A program made the position numbers and the translations under genes. 29,606 nt of DNA, taken from Desulfobacula sp. Lineage in GTDB: Bacteria; Desulfobacterota; Desulfobacteria; Desulfobacterales; Desulfobacteraceae. Below the pieces are notes generated by a model. That model made no database searches. It worked only from the letters and a program-made list of their open reading frames with translations, and was not told where the DNA came from. The number at the start of each line of letters is the position of its first letter. Positions within the stretch are counted from its first letter, which is position 1. The stretch covers positions 1-29,606 of the forward strand of contig NZ_JAIOSW010000242.1 in NCBI RefSeq assembly GCF_021107415.1, written 5' to 3'. This document shows, piece by piece, positions 14,888-23,816 of the stretch.

Positions 14888-16927
14888 ATGGATTACAGGA
14901 ATACGCTGACAACTTGCACTTATTGCGGATGTGGATGCAACCTTTTTCTTGAGTCCCTTGATGGAAAATTGACCCATACAACCCCTTGCAAAACAAGCCC
15001 TGTAAATGAAGGCAAACTTTGCATCAAGGGATGGAATGTCCATCAATTTGTTCAGTCTGAGAAAAGATTAAAACGGCCATTGTTAAGAAAAGACGGGAAA
15101 CTTACAGAAGTTTCCTGGGATGAGGCTCTGGACTTTACCGTATCAAAATTAAAAGAAATAAAAGAAGCAAACGGCTCTGATTCAATTGGTTTTTTTGCAT
15201 CAGCCAAAGTGACCAATGAAGAAAATTACATCATGCAGAAGTTTGCAAGGGCCGCCATTGGTACCAACAGTGTTGACCATTGTGCCCGGCTGTGACATTC
15301 CTCCACAGTGGCAGGTCTTGCCGCATCTTTTGGCAGTGGATCAATGACAAATGCAATGGCTGAATTAGAAACATCAGATACCATCTTTATTATCGGGTCC
15401 AATACGGCAACCACCCATCCTTTAGTTGCCACACGTATTTTCAGGGCCATTGAAAAAGGTGCTAAAGTAATTGTGGCAGATCCAAGAAAAAACCAGATTG
15501 CAAATTTTGCCGATCTTTATATCCGCCATAAGCCCGGAACAGATGTGGCCCTATTAAACGGGATGATGAAGGTGATCATGGAAAAGGGGCTTCACGATGA
15601 AAAATTTATAGCTGAAAACACAGAAGAGTTTGATGCGTTTAAACAGGGCATTGATAATTTTACTGTTGAAGAGGCATCAAAAATTTGTAGTATATCAGTC
15701 CAGGAGATTGAATCACTTGCCAGAGTTTACGGGGAAGCTGATAGAGCCTCCATTATTTACTGCATGGGGATTACCCAGCATACCAATGGGGTTAATAATG
15801 TAAAGTCTCTTGCAAATCTTTCCATGCTGACTGGAAATATTGGAAAAATTGGAACAGGGGTCAATCCCCTTCGCGGGCAGAACAATGTGCAGGGTGCCTG
15901 TGACATGGGCGGCCTTCCCAATGTTTATACCGGATACCAGCCAGTGACCCTTGGGGATGCCAACAAGAAGTTTGCCCGGGCCTGGGGAGTGGATCAACTG
16001 CCGACCAACATTGGCTTAACCATCCCTGAGATGTTTGCAGGCATTGAAAATGATGAAGTCAAAGCGCTTTGGGTCATGGGTGAAAACCCGGTTGTGTCGG
16101 ACCCTGATGCCAATCATGTTAAAAAGGCCCTTAAAAAGGTTGAGCTTCTCATTGTCCAGGATATTTTTCTTACCCCTACAGCTAAACTGGCTGATGTGGT
16201 ACTGCCGGGTGTTTCGTTTGCAGAAAAAGACGGAACTTTTGCCAATACGGAAAGACGGGTGATGCGGGTGAGAAAGGCTATTGACCCTGTGGGAGAGTCA
16301 AGACAGGATTGGGAGATCATCCAGGATATTTCCAACCGGTTCGGGTTTGAAATGAAGTATGATTCTCCTGAAGATATTTTTAATGAAATTGCAAGTCTGA
16401 CGCCTTCCTATGCGGGGATAAGCTATGAGCGGCTGGAAGGCGTAGGACTGCAATGGCCATGCCCGACCAAAGAACATCCGGGGACACCTTTTTTGCATAA
16501 GGATGGAAAATTTACCCGTGGGAAAGGACTTTTCCATGCAATTAATTATAATCCGCCGGCTGAAGTGGTGGATGATGAGTATCCCTTCTGGATGACCACA
16601 GGTCGTGTTTATGCCCATTACCATACCGGCACCATGACTAGAAATTCCAAGTCTCTTGATTTTGAAATCCCTGAAGGATTTCTTGAAATCAATCCTGTTG
16701 ATGCTCAAAATCTTGATATCTGTGATGGTCATCAAATTAAAATGGCTTCCCGAAGGGGTGAGATTGTGGCAAAGATCATGATCACCGACCGTGTGGACCC
16801 GGGCGTGGTCTTTATGCCCTTTCATTTTGAAGAAACAAATGTGAATAAGCTGACCAATCCGGCCTATGATCCCATTGCCAAGATACCGGAACTCAAGGTT
16901 TGTGCAGTAAAACTTGAGAAGGTCTAA
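14888..16927 (+). CDS. fdhA: Formate dehydrogenase catalytic subunit, selenoprotein (Sec136)
   Basis: A 679-residue molybdenum/tungsten bis-pyranopterin enzyme that interconverts formate and CO2. UGA at 15293-15295 is Sec136 in VDHCARL-U-HSSTVAGLA, the classic metal-ligand site of formate dehydrogenases, followed by the essential His. The N-terminal [4Fe-4S] site is CTYCGCGC (Cys10, 13, 17) plus the Cys of KLCIKGW. Further on are WVMGENPVVSDPD, the cofactor-binding GTFANTERR and the C-terminal PFWMTTGRVYAHYHTGTMTR domain. Length matches soluble FdhA/FdhF without extra domains. No Tat signal is present, so it is cytosolic, as expected for an enzyme serving the Wood-Ljungdahl methyl branch. It ends the operon; AGAGG before the ATG is a fair ribosome site. 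Confidence 0.97.
15310..15322 (+). promoter_or_regulatory. SECIS hairpin, fdhA
   Basis: GGCA (15310-15313) and TGCC (15319-15322) close a GGTCT loop. There are 18 bases between the UGA and the loop GG, the same spacing and the same GGUCU loop as the well-studied E. coli fdhF SECIS. Confidence 0.8.
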
Positions 16928-16954
16928 AAAATTTGGCAATACTTTGACCTTAAT

Positions 16955-16980
16955 TTCACCGGACATCCGTGTCCGGTGAA
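16955..16980. terminator. Hairpin between convergent fdhA and CDP-OH gene
   Basis: TTCACCGGACA and TGTCCGGTGAA form a perfect 11-bp stem around TCCG, between two genes that converge. Neither strand has a clear U-run after it, so it may be a terminator that needs a factor, or a 3'-end stabiliser for both mRNAs. Confidence 0.55.
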
Positions 16981-17014
16981 TAGGGGAATAGTAAAAATAT
17001 TTCAAAGATGATCG

Positions 17015-18298
17015 CTACTGGCGTATCCACTTCCTGCCTACAACCATATAGATAGAAACAGAACCCAGAATCAGATATCCAAACATCTGGACATTTTTTG
17101 TTTTAAAAATAAAAGAAAGCGTAATGATAATGGATGCACTGATCAAAAAAAATACTGGTTTAGGAACCTTCTTGAGGATCACCCTTCCAAAATGGGCAAA
17201 GCGAATATGACTTATCATTAAACCGATAGAGACACCGGTGAGCCCCCACAATATACCCGGTGTTGCAATAAGAGATGCACCAAGAACGATCAAGGCTCCC
17301 GCAGGACTTGGAAGTCCGTTGAATATACCCTCAGGCAGGTCGGTCCGATTTTTATCCATTGCGATAAACCGGATAAGGCGAAATGTAACCCCAATAATAA
17401 ATGTACCACCGACAAACCATGCTAATGAACCACCTATTTGCACAATCACATAGGCGGGTGCCAGTCCAAAGCTGACAAAATCAGCAATATCATCCAAATA
17501 AGGACCATATTGGGTTCCACCATGCTTTAGAGCCATACGCCCATCAAACAAGTCAAACAATTGCCCGACGATGATGATACAAATTGCCCAGGCAAAATAA
17601 TGATGATAGGTCAGGATAAGGCTGGTCACACCGCAGCAGAAATTAAGTACGGAAAGGATATCTGCATAGAGCCGGTTGGGGATAAATTTAAAGACCACAG
17701 ATGCGGAGGAAAGTATAATGCAGGCCGTGAGTACTTCATCGGCAATGTTTATGAATTCCTGGTTTTTATCCATCAATGCACATAAAATAACAAGGCCAAA
17801 GCAGATGATGGCCTTTATTTTTCCAAAATTATTGGCAGCTCCAGAGACTTTGATCCAGGTCAAAATCCGCCGTGCAAAAAACTGCCCAACAAATTCAATA
17901 GCCACAAGGATCCATACCAATTTTATTGATATAATTCCTGCATAGGCAAATCCAATCAATGGTGGTAAATAGGTTAATTTGTCACACATGGGATCCAGCC
18001 ATTCTCCCCAGCGGGACCTCAGATTACATCCTCTTGCCACAACCCCGTCAGCGCCATCAAGGATTGCCGCAAAGGTAAATATAAATATAGCAACGGTTTG
18101 ATAAGGGGTAAAAAAGTAGAGGATAAATCCCAGGACAGCTAGGGTTGTTCGCCAGTAGCAAATTGAGTTCGGGTGCAGCAACCATTGGTGTGCCATGATA
18201 AATTCTTGCATAAATTGCTTTTTAACGGCCTGGGAAAACCATAAGAAAAAAACCGTTCCAATAATAGCGGAAACAACAATAATTAAAAATCTTTCCAT
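17015..18298 (-). CDS. Tandem CDP-alcohol phosphatidyltransferase
   Basis: A 427-residue integral membrane protein with two CDP-OH-P transferase domains in a row. Domain 1 has the full motif D81-x2-D84-G85-x2-A88-R89-x8-G98-x3-D102-x3-D106. Domain 2 has D249-x2-D252-G253-x2-A256-L257-x7-G265-x3-D269-x3-D273, resembling phosphatidylserine synthase (DDIADFVSFGLAPAYV), but the usual Arg after Ala is Leu257. Such enzymes transfer a phosphatidyl or phospho-alcohol group from a CDP-alcohol to an acceptor in membrane-lipid synthesis. Around ten hydrophobic segments are visible in all. Each half alone is the size of a single-domain enzyme. Which substrate each domain uses cannot be read from the sequence; loss of the Arg suggests domain 2 may be altered or inactive. 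It converges on fdhA and is 63 bases downstream of the next gene. Confidence 0.88.
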   Translation of the reverse strand: MERFLIIVVSAIIGTVFFLWFSQAVKKQFMQEFIMAHQWLLHPNSICYWRTTLAVLGFILYFFTPYQTVAIFIFTFAAILDGADGVVARGCNLRSRWGEWLDPMCDKLTYLPPLIGFAYAGIISIKLVWILVAIEFVGQFFARRILTWIKVSGAANNFGKIKAIICFGLVILCALMDKNQEFINIADEVLTACIILSSASVVFKFIPNRLYADILSVLNFCCGVTSLILTYHHYFAWAICIIIVGQLFDLFDGRMALKHGGTQYGPYLDDIADFVSFGLAPAYVIVQIGGSLAWFVGGTFIIGVTFRLIRFIAMDKNRTDLPEGIFNGLPSPAGALIVLGASLIATPGILWGLTGVSIGLMISHIRFAHFGRVILKKVPKPVFFLISASIIITLSFIFKTKNVQMFGYLILGSVSIYMVVGRKWIRQ

Positions 18299-18361
18299 TT
18301 TATCATCTCAATCGATTAAATTATTTTTTTAATTTCAGTCTATTTATCAATTCAATAAATA

Positions 18362-19198
18362 CTAATTGTTAAGGTTTTTATCAATGCTTATATATGTGTA
18401 TGGCAGTTGATAATAATTAAACACCTTGGCCGTTTTTGTCATGGAAAAATTTGTAAAGATTTTTGAAAGATTGATCCCAATACCAATGTATATATTTCTT
18501 TCTTTATTAATATCATCCGAGTACCCTCTTGTATAGTAGCCAAGATGAAACTCAATATATTCGGCATACGTATTCTTAAGCGATTCAAATCCGCCAAGCT
18601 TAACAGCCATGAGAAACTTCATGTTGTTATAATCTGAAAAAAAATCTATCTGATTAAAGGTTGGGATATACTCAATCCTGAAATCTATTTTTTTTGATAA
18701 GTTTGGATTCGCATAAAGCAGGTAGCCTGCTGTACATCCCAACAGGTTCATAAAAAAGTCCTCATGGGAAAATCCGTAATTGCTGAAGGAATCTCCGAAT
18801 TCCATATAACTCATCATAGCAAAGGATGAAAAAGAGCCCAGTAATGCCGCTTTTTCAGATGAATAACCCCAATGATCAAAGGTGTCGGATAAAATATGGG
18901 AAAGGGTATATGAAAAATAAAAATGAGCACATTTATCTGCACCGCCTTCATCGGTATCTTTTAAAAACCATCCTTCGCTGCCTTTTTTGGGATCATTCTC
19001 AAAATAGTCCCAGTTTGCAATTCCCCATGCAGTAATGGCAGCAATCCCTCCAAGGTTTGTCATGAGCACCTTTTTCTCCTTTGGCCAGCCTTCTTTTGCT
19101 TCCAAAAAATCAAAAGATGGAAAAAATAACAAACAGATCAAAACCAATAGCCCTGCCTTGTGGATATTTTTTTTAATATATAATGAAAAGCCATACAT
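18362..19198 (-). CDS. DUF2279-like exported or membrane protein
   Basis: A 278-residue protein with a basic N-terminus and one hydrophobic stretch (about residues 14-32) ending before FLEAKEGW, which looks like a signal peptide or anchor. The core DKCAHFYFSYTLSHILSDTF, GYSSEKAALLGSFSSFAMM and EFGDSFSNYGFSHEDFFMNLLG matches the DUF2279/YfiM pattern of predicted periplasmic or lipoprotein-like proteins, with conserved His and acidic residues. There is no lipobox Cys. The C-terminal third has alternating strands (FRIEYIP, EFHLGYYTRGY, NIYIGIGINL), which could be an outer-membrane-like or periplasmic domain. No function is known. It is probably transcribed with the CDP-alcohol transferase downstream. 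Confidence 0.65.
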   Translation of the reverse strand: MYGFSLYIKKNIHKAGLLVLICLLFFPSFDFLEAKEGWPKEKKVLMTNLGGIAAITAWGIANWDYFENDPKKGSEGWFLKDTDEGGADKCAHFYFSYTLSHILSDTFDHWGYSSEKAALLGSFSSFAMMSYMEFGDSFSNYGFSHEDFFMNLLGCTAGYLLYANPNLSKKIDFRIEYIPTFNQIDFFSDYNNMKFLMAVKLGGFESLKNTYAEYIEFHLGYYTRGYSDDINKERNIYIGIGINLSKIFTNFSMTKTAKVFNYYQLPYTYISIDKNLNN

Positions 19199-19261
19199 AA
19201 ACTGAATGTAATCCTTTAAAAATATAATATAGTTGTATATTCTGGAAATATAAATCCATTG

Positions 19262-21265
19262 TCAGCTATTTCCGATAGAGACCACCCGATTCCTTCCGGT
19301 TTCCTTTGCCCGGTAAAGGGCCTTGTCAGCAATTGCAATGAGGTTATCCCGGTTTTTAACATTTTTTTGGTATTCACTGACACCGGCGCTGACGGTGAGG
19401 GAAAGCCCCGGGAACCTGTTGACCAGAAGTCTGCCCAGATGCTCAATTTCCTTGCGTATCCTTTCAGCATAAACAATAGCTTTGGGTAAATCAGTATTGT
19501 TCAGGATGACAATAAATTCTTCACCGCCATACCGCCCCACATAGTCAAAGGGCCTGGATAGTTTTTTTAAAGTGGTGGCAATCAGTTTAAGGACATTGTC
19601 CCCGGCCTGGTGTCCGAATTTGTCATTAAATTTTTTAAAATAATCCACATCAATCATTACAAGGGATAGATCATTTTCTCCACCCACAGCCTTTCTGAAT
19701 GATTTTGACAGCAGCTCGTCAATGGCTACACGGTTTAAGAGGCCTGTGAGCCCGTCTTTAAGAGAAACCGCTTTTGCCTCATTGTAGGCACCTGCGTTTT
19801 CCAGGGCCATGCCAAGCTCATTGGCCACAATGGCAATGGAGAATAATACATCCGGCACGATGGTTTTTTTAGAAGCAATATTATCCATGCCGAGGATACC
19901 GATGACCTTGTTATTACTATAGAAAGGCACGATGACCATTTCTTTAATTTTAAATTGTTCCAGGGCTTTTTTTTCACCTGAAGTCCTGCCACGGACCATC
20001 ACAGGCTCCTGGTTCCTCAGGCAGTGAACAAAGCCGCCCGCAGTCTTATTGATTGGAATTTCAATTGACTTTAAATCCATTCTAGTGTCCACGGCATCAA
20101 GGGACTCAATCACTTTAAGACTTCTGAGATTTTTTACCACCTTCATGACATAAAGCCTGTCGAATTTGAAATCCTTGTATATGGCCTTTAAGGTAGAGGT
20201 GATAATTTCTTTCGGATTAAGGCTGCGGTGGGGCGTGGAGATACTCTCTTTTATCTGAGATACATCCACGGTTTTGGTCTGTTGTTCCTCAAGATGATAA
20301 TAGATTGTATTGATACTGCACAGTTTGAGATTTGCCCTGAGCAGGTTCTCTCTGAACTGGTTGGAGGAAGGGAAAACAAAATTATAAAATTCTGACGTGT
20401 TTTTCATTTCCCTGTCCATATGGGTGATGATCTTTATGAGATCGATTTTGCTTAAGTTTATATTTTTTTCAACTTCAGGCTGAAGAATCGGGGGCCGGAT
20501 GATATCAACCGATCCCATGCCCTGGGTCCAGGATAGAAAATTGGCAAGGGAAACAATGGATATCAGCAATGCCTCTTCTTTGGAAAGATCCAGGTGTTCA
20601 TATCGCTGATGGTGGTATTTTATGGCCAGAGCAAGGGATTCGGGCAGGTGCCACAAAGAACTGTAATAGGCGCCCAGGTCATCATGTCCCATGCCCATGA
20701 GTTCCCTTTCTTCAGTGATCATCTGACCTGTGGATTTTGTCACATTGGTGATAAAATCATCATAATTGACACGGCCCTGGAGATCAAAGATAATCTTCCC
20801 GAAGTCATGCAGAAGTCCGCTGACATATGCCTCCCCAGGCTTTGGATATCGGGTTTCCTCGGCAATGGCCTTGCTCAGGGTGGCCACACAAAGGCAGTGC
20901 CGCCAGAAAAAAATCCTGTCAAACTGCTTTTTCTTTTTTGATTTAAACATTTTTTCAAAAACCGTGACCCCGAGACAGAGCCTTTTCACCTCGTCAAACC
21001 CGAGATAGATTACCGCCTCGGAAACAGCAGTTATGTTTCGTCTCAGGCCATACAATGCAGAGTTTACGATGCCCAGCACCTTGGCAGAAATTCCCGGATC
21101 TGTTTCCACGAGTTTAGAAAGGTCTTGGGTGGATGCATCCTCATCACTGCAGATTTCCAGCAATTTGGCCATCACGGGATGGAAACTTGGAACCTCTTTG
21201 ACGTCAAGCTTTAAAACCTGTTCGATATCGGATTCCAAAGGGAGTATGAGTTTGTCATTCATCAT
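19262..21265 (-). CDS. HDOD-GAF-GGDEF diguanylate cyclase
   Basis: A 667-residue soluble signalling protein. Residues about 20-230 are an HDOD domain (VPSFHPVMAKLLEIC, AVIYLGFDEVKRLCLGV, SGLLHDFGKIIFD). A GAF-like sensor follows (about 345-490, with LEQFKIKEMVIVPFYSN and VIGILGMDNIA). The C-terminus is a GGDEF domain (about 500-665) with an intact GGEEF active site near residue 580 and, five residues before it, the RxxD product-inhibition site RPFD. It is therefore expected to make cyclic di-GMP from GTP and be restrained by it. The GAF domain probably supplies the input signal; its ligand is unknown. It starts at ATG 21265 or 21262, with no strong ribosome site to decide. It stands alone, divergent from the Epd-like gene. 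Confidence 0.9.
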   Translation of the reverse strand: MMNDKLILPLESDIEQVLKLDVKEVPSFHPVMAKLLEICSDEDASTQDLSKLVETDPGISAKVLGIVNSALYGLRRNITAVSEAVIYLGFDEVKRLCLGVTVFEKMFKSKKKKQFDRIFFWRHCLCVATLSKAIAEETRYPKPGEAYVSGLLHDFGKIIFDLQGRVNYDDFITNVTKSTGQMITEERELMGMGHDDLGAYYSSLWHLPESLALAIKYHHQRYEHLDLSKEEALLISIVSLANFLSWTQGMGSVDIIRPPILQPEVEKNINLSKIDLIKIITHMDREMKNTSEFYNFVFPSSNQFRENLLRANLKLCSINTIYYHLEEQQTKTVDVSQIKESISTPHRSLNPKEIITSTLKAIYKDFKFDRLYVMKVVKNLRSLKVIESLDAVDTRMDLKSIEIPINKTAGGFVHCLRNQEPVMVRGRTSGEKKALEQFKIKEMVIVPFYSNNKVIGILGMDNIASKKTIVPDVLFSIAIVANELGMALENAGAYNEAKAVSLKDGLTGLLNRVAIDELLSKSFRKAVGGENDLSLVMIDVDYFKKFNDKFGHQAGDNVLKLIATTLKKLSRPFDYVGRYGGEEFIVILNNTDLPKAIVYAERIRKEIEHLGRLLVNRFPGLSLTVSAGVSEYQKNVKNRDNLIAIADKALYRAKETGRNRVVSIGNS

Positions 21266-21525
21266 GATCAGCCAAAAAATAACCTTTCATGTTCAGGTTA
21301 AAATATTTAACAGTGAGAAAATGTATCAGAAATTTAGCACGAATCCTGTCAGGAATACAAGAAAACCTTTTTCTTGAAGAAAACGAAAATATGAATATTC
21401 AATTAGACAGCTATAATATTTTCAATTAAATTGTGCCTTGGTTTATGGTATAGACACTAAGTGATTTTTGAATAGGGGAATATTTTTTAAATAGAAACGA
21501 CAATAAATTCTAAGATGAAATAAAT

Positions 21526-22542
21526 ATGAAAATTAATATTGCAATTAGCGGGTATGGAAGAATAGGGCGATGTATTACGAGAGCCTTGTATGAGTCAAAA
21601 GAATTCTATAAAAAGATTAATCTTATTGCCATTAATGAAACAGCCGATGCAAGAACTGTTTACCATTTGACCAAATATGATTCAACCCATGGCAGGTTTC
21701 CTTTGAATGTTGAATATGAGAAAGATTTTCTTGTCATTGGAAATGACAGGATAAGAGTATTTCAAGAGCATCATATTGCAAATCTTCCCTGGAAGGATTT
21801 AAATATTGATGCCGTCCTTGATTGCACGGGATTTTATAATGACAGGGAGTCGGCAGAACTGCATCTGCTTTCAGGGGCCAAAAAGGTTGTTTTTTCACAA
21901 CCGGCAGCAGATGAAGTGGATGCCACCATTGTTTATGGTGTCAATCATCACATACTGAGAAAAGAGCATACCATCATCTCAAACGCCTCCTGTACAAGTA
22001 ATTGTGTTATTCCTGTCCTTCATGTGCTTGACCAAACCCTTGGAATTGAAAGCGGGACCATTACCACTATTCATTCTGCCATGCATGATCAACCTGTAAT
22101 TGATGCCTACAATCCTGATCTAAGGAAGACACGGTCGGCTCTATTGTCCATCATCCCGGTGAGTACAGCCCTGGAAAAGGGAATTTCAAAAATACTGCCG
22201 TCCATGGAAGGAAAATTTGAAACGCTTGCCATCAGAGTCCCCACCATCAATGTATCCATTATGGATATCGCACTTATGGTAAAAACTGATACAGATATCC
22301 AAGCCGTCAACCATGCTTTAATCAACGCATCTGAATCTGAATTAAAAGATGTTCTGGGCGTAACCGATGAACATCTGGTCTCCTGTGATTTTAACCATGA
22401 TCCCCGGTCTTCAATTATTGATCTTCACCAGACCCGGGTCAGCAAAAAAAGGCTGGTTAAAATCCAGGCCTGGTTTGATAATGAATGGGGATATTCCAAT
22501 CGAATGCTGGATACTACTATTACAGCATTTGAAGCAGTCTAA
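21526..22542 (+). CDS. epd: Erythrose-4-phosphate/glyceraldehyde-3-phosphate dehydrogenase
   Basis: A 338-residue NAD-dependent dehydrogenase of the GapA/Epd family. The Rossmann start is IAISGYGRIGRCITRAL; the catalytic Cys156 lies in SNASCTSNCVIP and the general-base His in TTIHSAMHDQPVIDAYNPD. That last segment and SCDFNHDPRSSIIDLHQTRV are more like E. coli Epd than GapA, favouring erythrose-4-phosphate dehydrogenase, an enzyme of pyridoxal phosphate synthesis; a glyceraldehyde-3-phosphate role cannot be excluded. RVPTINVSIMDIALMVK and the C-terminal WFDNEWGYSNRMLDT are family constants. It is alone in its orientation and ends only 7 bases before the stop of cooC, with which it converges. 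Confidence 0.9.
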   Translation: MKINIAISGYGRIGRCITRALYESKEFYKKINLIAINETADARTVYHLTKYDSTHGRFPLNVEYEKDFLVIGNDRIRVFQEHHIANLPWKDLNIDAVLDCTGFYNDRESAELHLLSGAKKVVFSQPAADEVDATIVYGVNHHILRKEHTIISNASCTSNCVIPVLHVLDQTLGIESGTITTIHSAMHDQPVIDAYNPDLRKTRSALLSIIPVSTALEKGISKILPSMEGKFETLAIRVPTINVSIMDIALMVKTDTDIQAVNHALINASESELKDVLGVTDEHLVSCDFNHDPRSSIIDLHQTRVSKKRLVKIQAWFDNEWGYSNRMLDTTITAFEAV

Positions 22543-22549
22543 AGGCTGT

Positions 22550-23332
22550 TTATGAACCCAGTTTAATCAGTTTTTTTGTAACCGCTATTAATTCTTCAGG
22601 TATCTTTGTGATATCATCATAGGGTCGTGTTCCATCCCTGTCTGCATCAGCAATTTCATCCATTTCCGGAATAAATCCCAAAATTTCATAATCCGGCATG
22701 CTATCTTTAATCAGCTTTTTATCTTCTTCCGACCTGACCCTGTTTGCCAGCACCACAATGTTTTTAATCCCGATATCCCGGCCCAGCTTTCTTATTTTAT
22801 CTGCTGCTACACGGCTTCTTTTTCCCGGGTTCACAACCACAATAAGGGCATCCACAGATCCTGAGGTTGCTCTTCCCAAATGTTCCACACCGGCTTCCAT
22901 ATCCATGACCACTACTTCATTGCGGGCTAAAACAAGGTGGTTCATCAGGGCCTTTAAAATGGTTGCCTCAGGACAAATACAACCTGATCCTCCCTGTAGA
23001 ACTGTTCCCATGACCAGCAGCTTTACCCCATCTTTTTCAATGGAAAAGCGATCCGGAATGTCATCCACTTTTGGATTCAGTGTGAAAAACCCCCCCATTG
23101 TGCCAGGCGTAGCCCCGGTTCTTTCTGCAATGAGATCAGAGAGTTCTGAAACCGGGGTAATGGGTTTTGATTCATCAATGCCAAGACCAGCAGCAAGGTT
23201 GGCAACAGGGTCGGCATCTATGGCAATAACTTTTGTATCTTTATTTAATGCGGCAATGGATCGTGCAATTAAAGAAGTGATAGTGGTTTTCCCAACACCG
23301 CCTTTACCGCCGATAGCAAGTTTTAAGCTCAA
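22550..23332 (-). CDS. cooC: CooC/AcsF-type nickel-insertion ATPase
   Basis: A 260-residue MinD/ParA-type ATPase. The deviant Walker A motif is GGKGGVGKTT (residues 8-17), with signature Lys10. The CxC motif GGSGCICPEAT, about residue 117, is where CooC dimers bind nickel. VVMDMEAGVEHLGR is the Walker B-like and switch region. CooC/AcsF matures the nickel cluster of CO dehydrogenase or acetyl-CoA synthase using ATP. It starts at TTG 23332, supported by AGGAGA 6-7 bases ahead. Last gene of the acs cluster, 45 bases after the small unknown gene. Which of CODH or ACS it serves is not decidable here. Confidence 0.93.
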   Translation of the reverse strand: MSLKLAIGGKGGVGKTTITSLIARSIAALNKDTKVIAIDADPVANLAAGLGIDESKPITPVSELSDLIAERTGATPGTMGGFFTLNPKVDDIPDRFSIEKDGVKLLVMGTVLQGGSGCICPEATILKALMNHLVLARNEVVVMDMEAGVEHLGRATSGSVDALIVVVNPGKRSRVAADKIRKLGRDIGIKNIVVLANRVRSEEDKKLIKDSMPDYEILGFIPEMDEIADADRDGTRPYDDITKIPEELIAVTKKLIKLGS

Positions 23333-23377
23333 AATAGGTCTCCTGCCTTCTAAAAATTTTAAGTATCAACAATACAA

Positions 23378-23671
23378 TCAAGATACTTTATTTAATATAC
23401 TTCCTTTGTCATCCAAAAGGAAAACTTCATAATTATTTTTTTTAGCCTGATCAATCAGGTCCTCTTTTATAACGGCCTGGACCTCATATTTATTATTCAT
23501 AATATCCTTGGGCATTATAAGAAAGCATTGCTGTGAAATTTCCTTGGATTTAAAGGTCGGAATAAAAGTTGATCCTGTCTCTTTGTCCGTATAGCCCACA
23601 AATTTTTCATTGGATGTTCCCGGATTCTGAACAATAATATAATACCAGGTATCTTTTATTTGAGCATTCAA
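23378..23671 (-). CDS. Small unknown protein in the acs cluster
   Basis: I do not recognise the family. From TTG 23671 the protein has 97 residues; the frame can be read from TTG 23707 (109 residues), but no ribosome site precedes that codon, whereas GGGAG (23683-23687) precedes 23671, though with a long 11-base spacing. The central strand FIPTFKSKEISQQCFLI recalls SseB-like folds, which is a weak resemblance. No signal or membrane segment. One Cys only, so it is unlikely to carry a metal cluster by itself. Because it lies between acsE and cooC on the same strand it may help acetyl-CoA synthase expression or maturation, but nothing in the sequence shows this. Confidence 0.6.
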   Translation of the reverse strand: MNAQIKDTWYYIIVQNPGTSNEKFVGYTDKETGSTFIPTFKSKEISQQCFLIMPKDIMNNKYEVQAVIKEDLIDQAKKNNYEVFLLDDKGSILNKVS

Positions 23672-23758
23672 TTTTTTAAATTCTCCCAAAAGGTTTGTTT
23701 CAATCAAATATAAGACTATTTTTTATAAAATAAAGGTGGAATTGGCAAATACAAACAA

Positions 23759-23793
23759 AAAAGCCCTACCTTATTTAAAAGGGCAGGGCTTTT
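23759..23793 (-). terminator. Terminator after acsE
   Basis: AAAAGCCCT and AGGGCTTTT form a stem that on the - strand is followed by a run of Ts. It lies 24 bases beyond the acsE stop and before the small unknown gene. It can work in both directions. Confidence 0.65.
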
Positions 23794-23816
23794 AAAAGTT
23801 TAATACTTAGGAAATA

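Noticed and set aside
6985..15295. Reading the TGA codons in hdrA, mvhD and fdhA as nonsense mutations and the genes as pseudogenes
   Set aside because: The frame continues intact after each, the TGAs sit at known Sec/Cys sites, and hairpins follow each one; random decay would also give frameshifts.
16298..17005. A 235-codon open frame on the - strand over the fdhA end
   Set aside because: Antisense to conserved fdhA sequence; no recognisable domain.
22698..23432. A 244-codon open frame on the + strand across cooC
   Set aside because: Antisense to the well-supported cooC with its P-loop and CxC motif; composition is that of a shadow frame.
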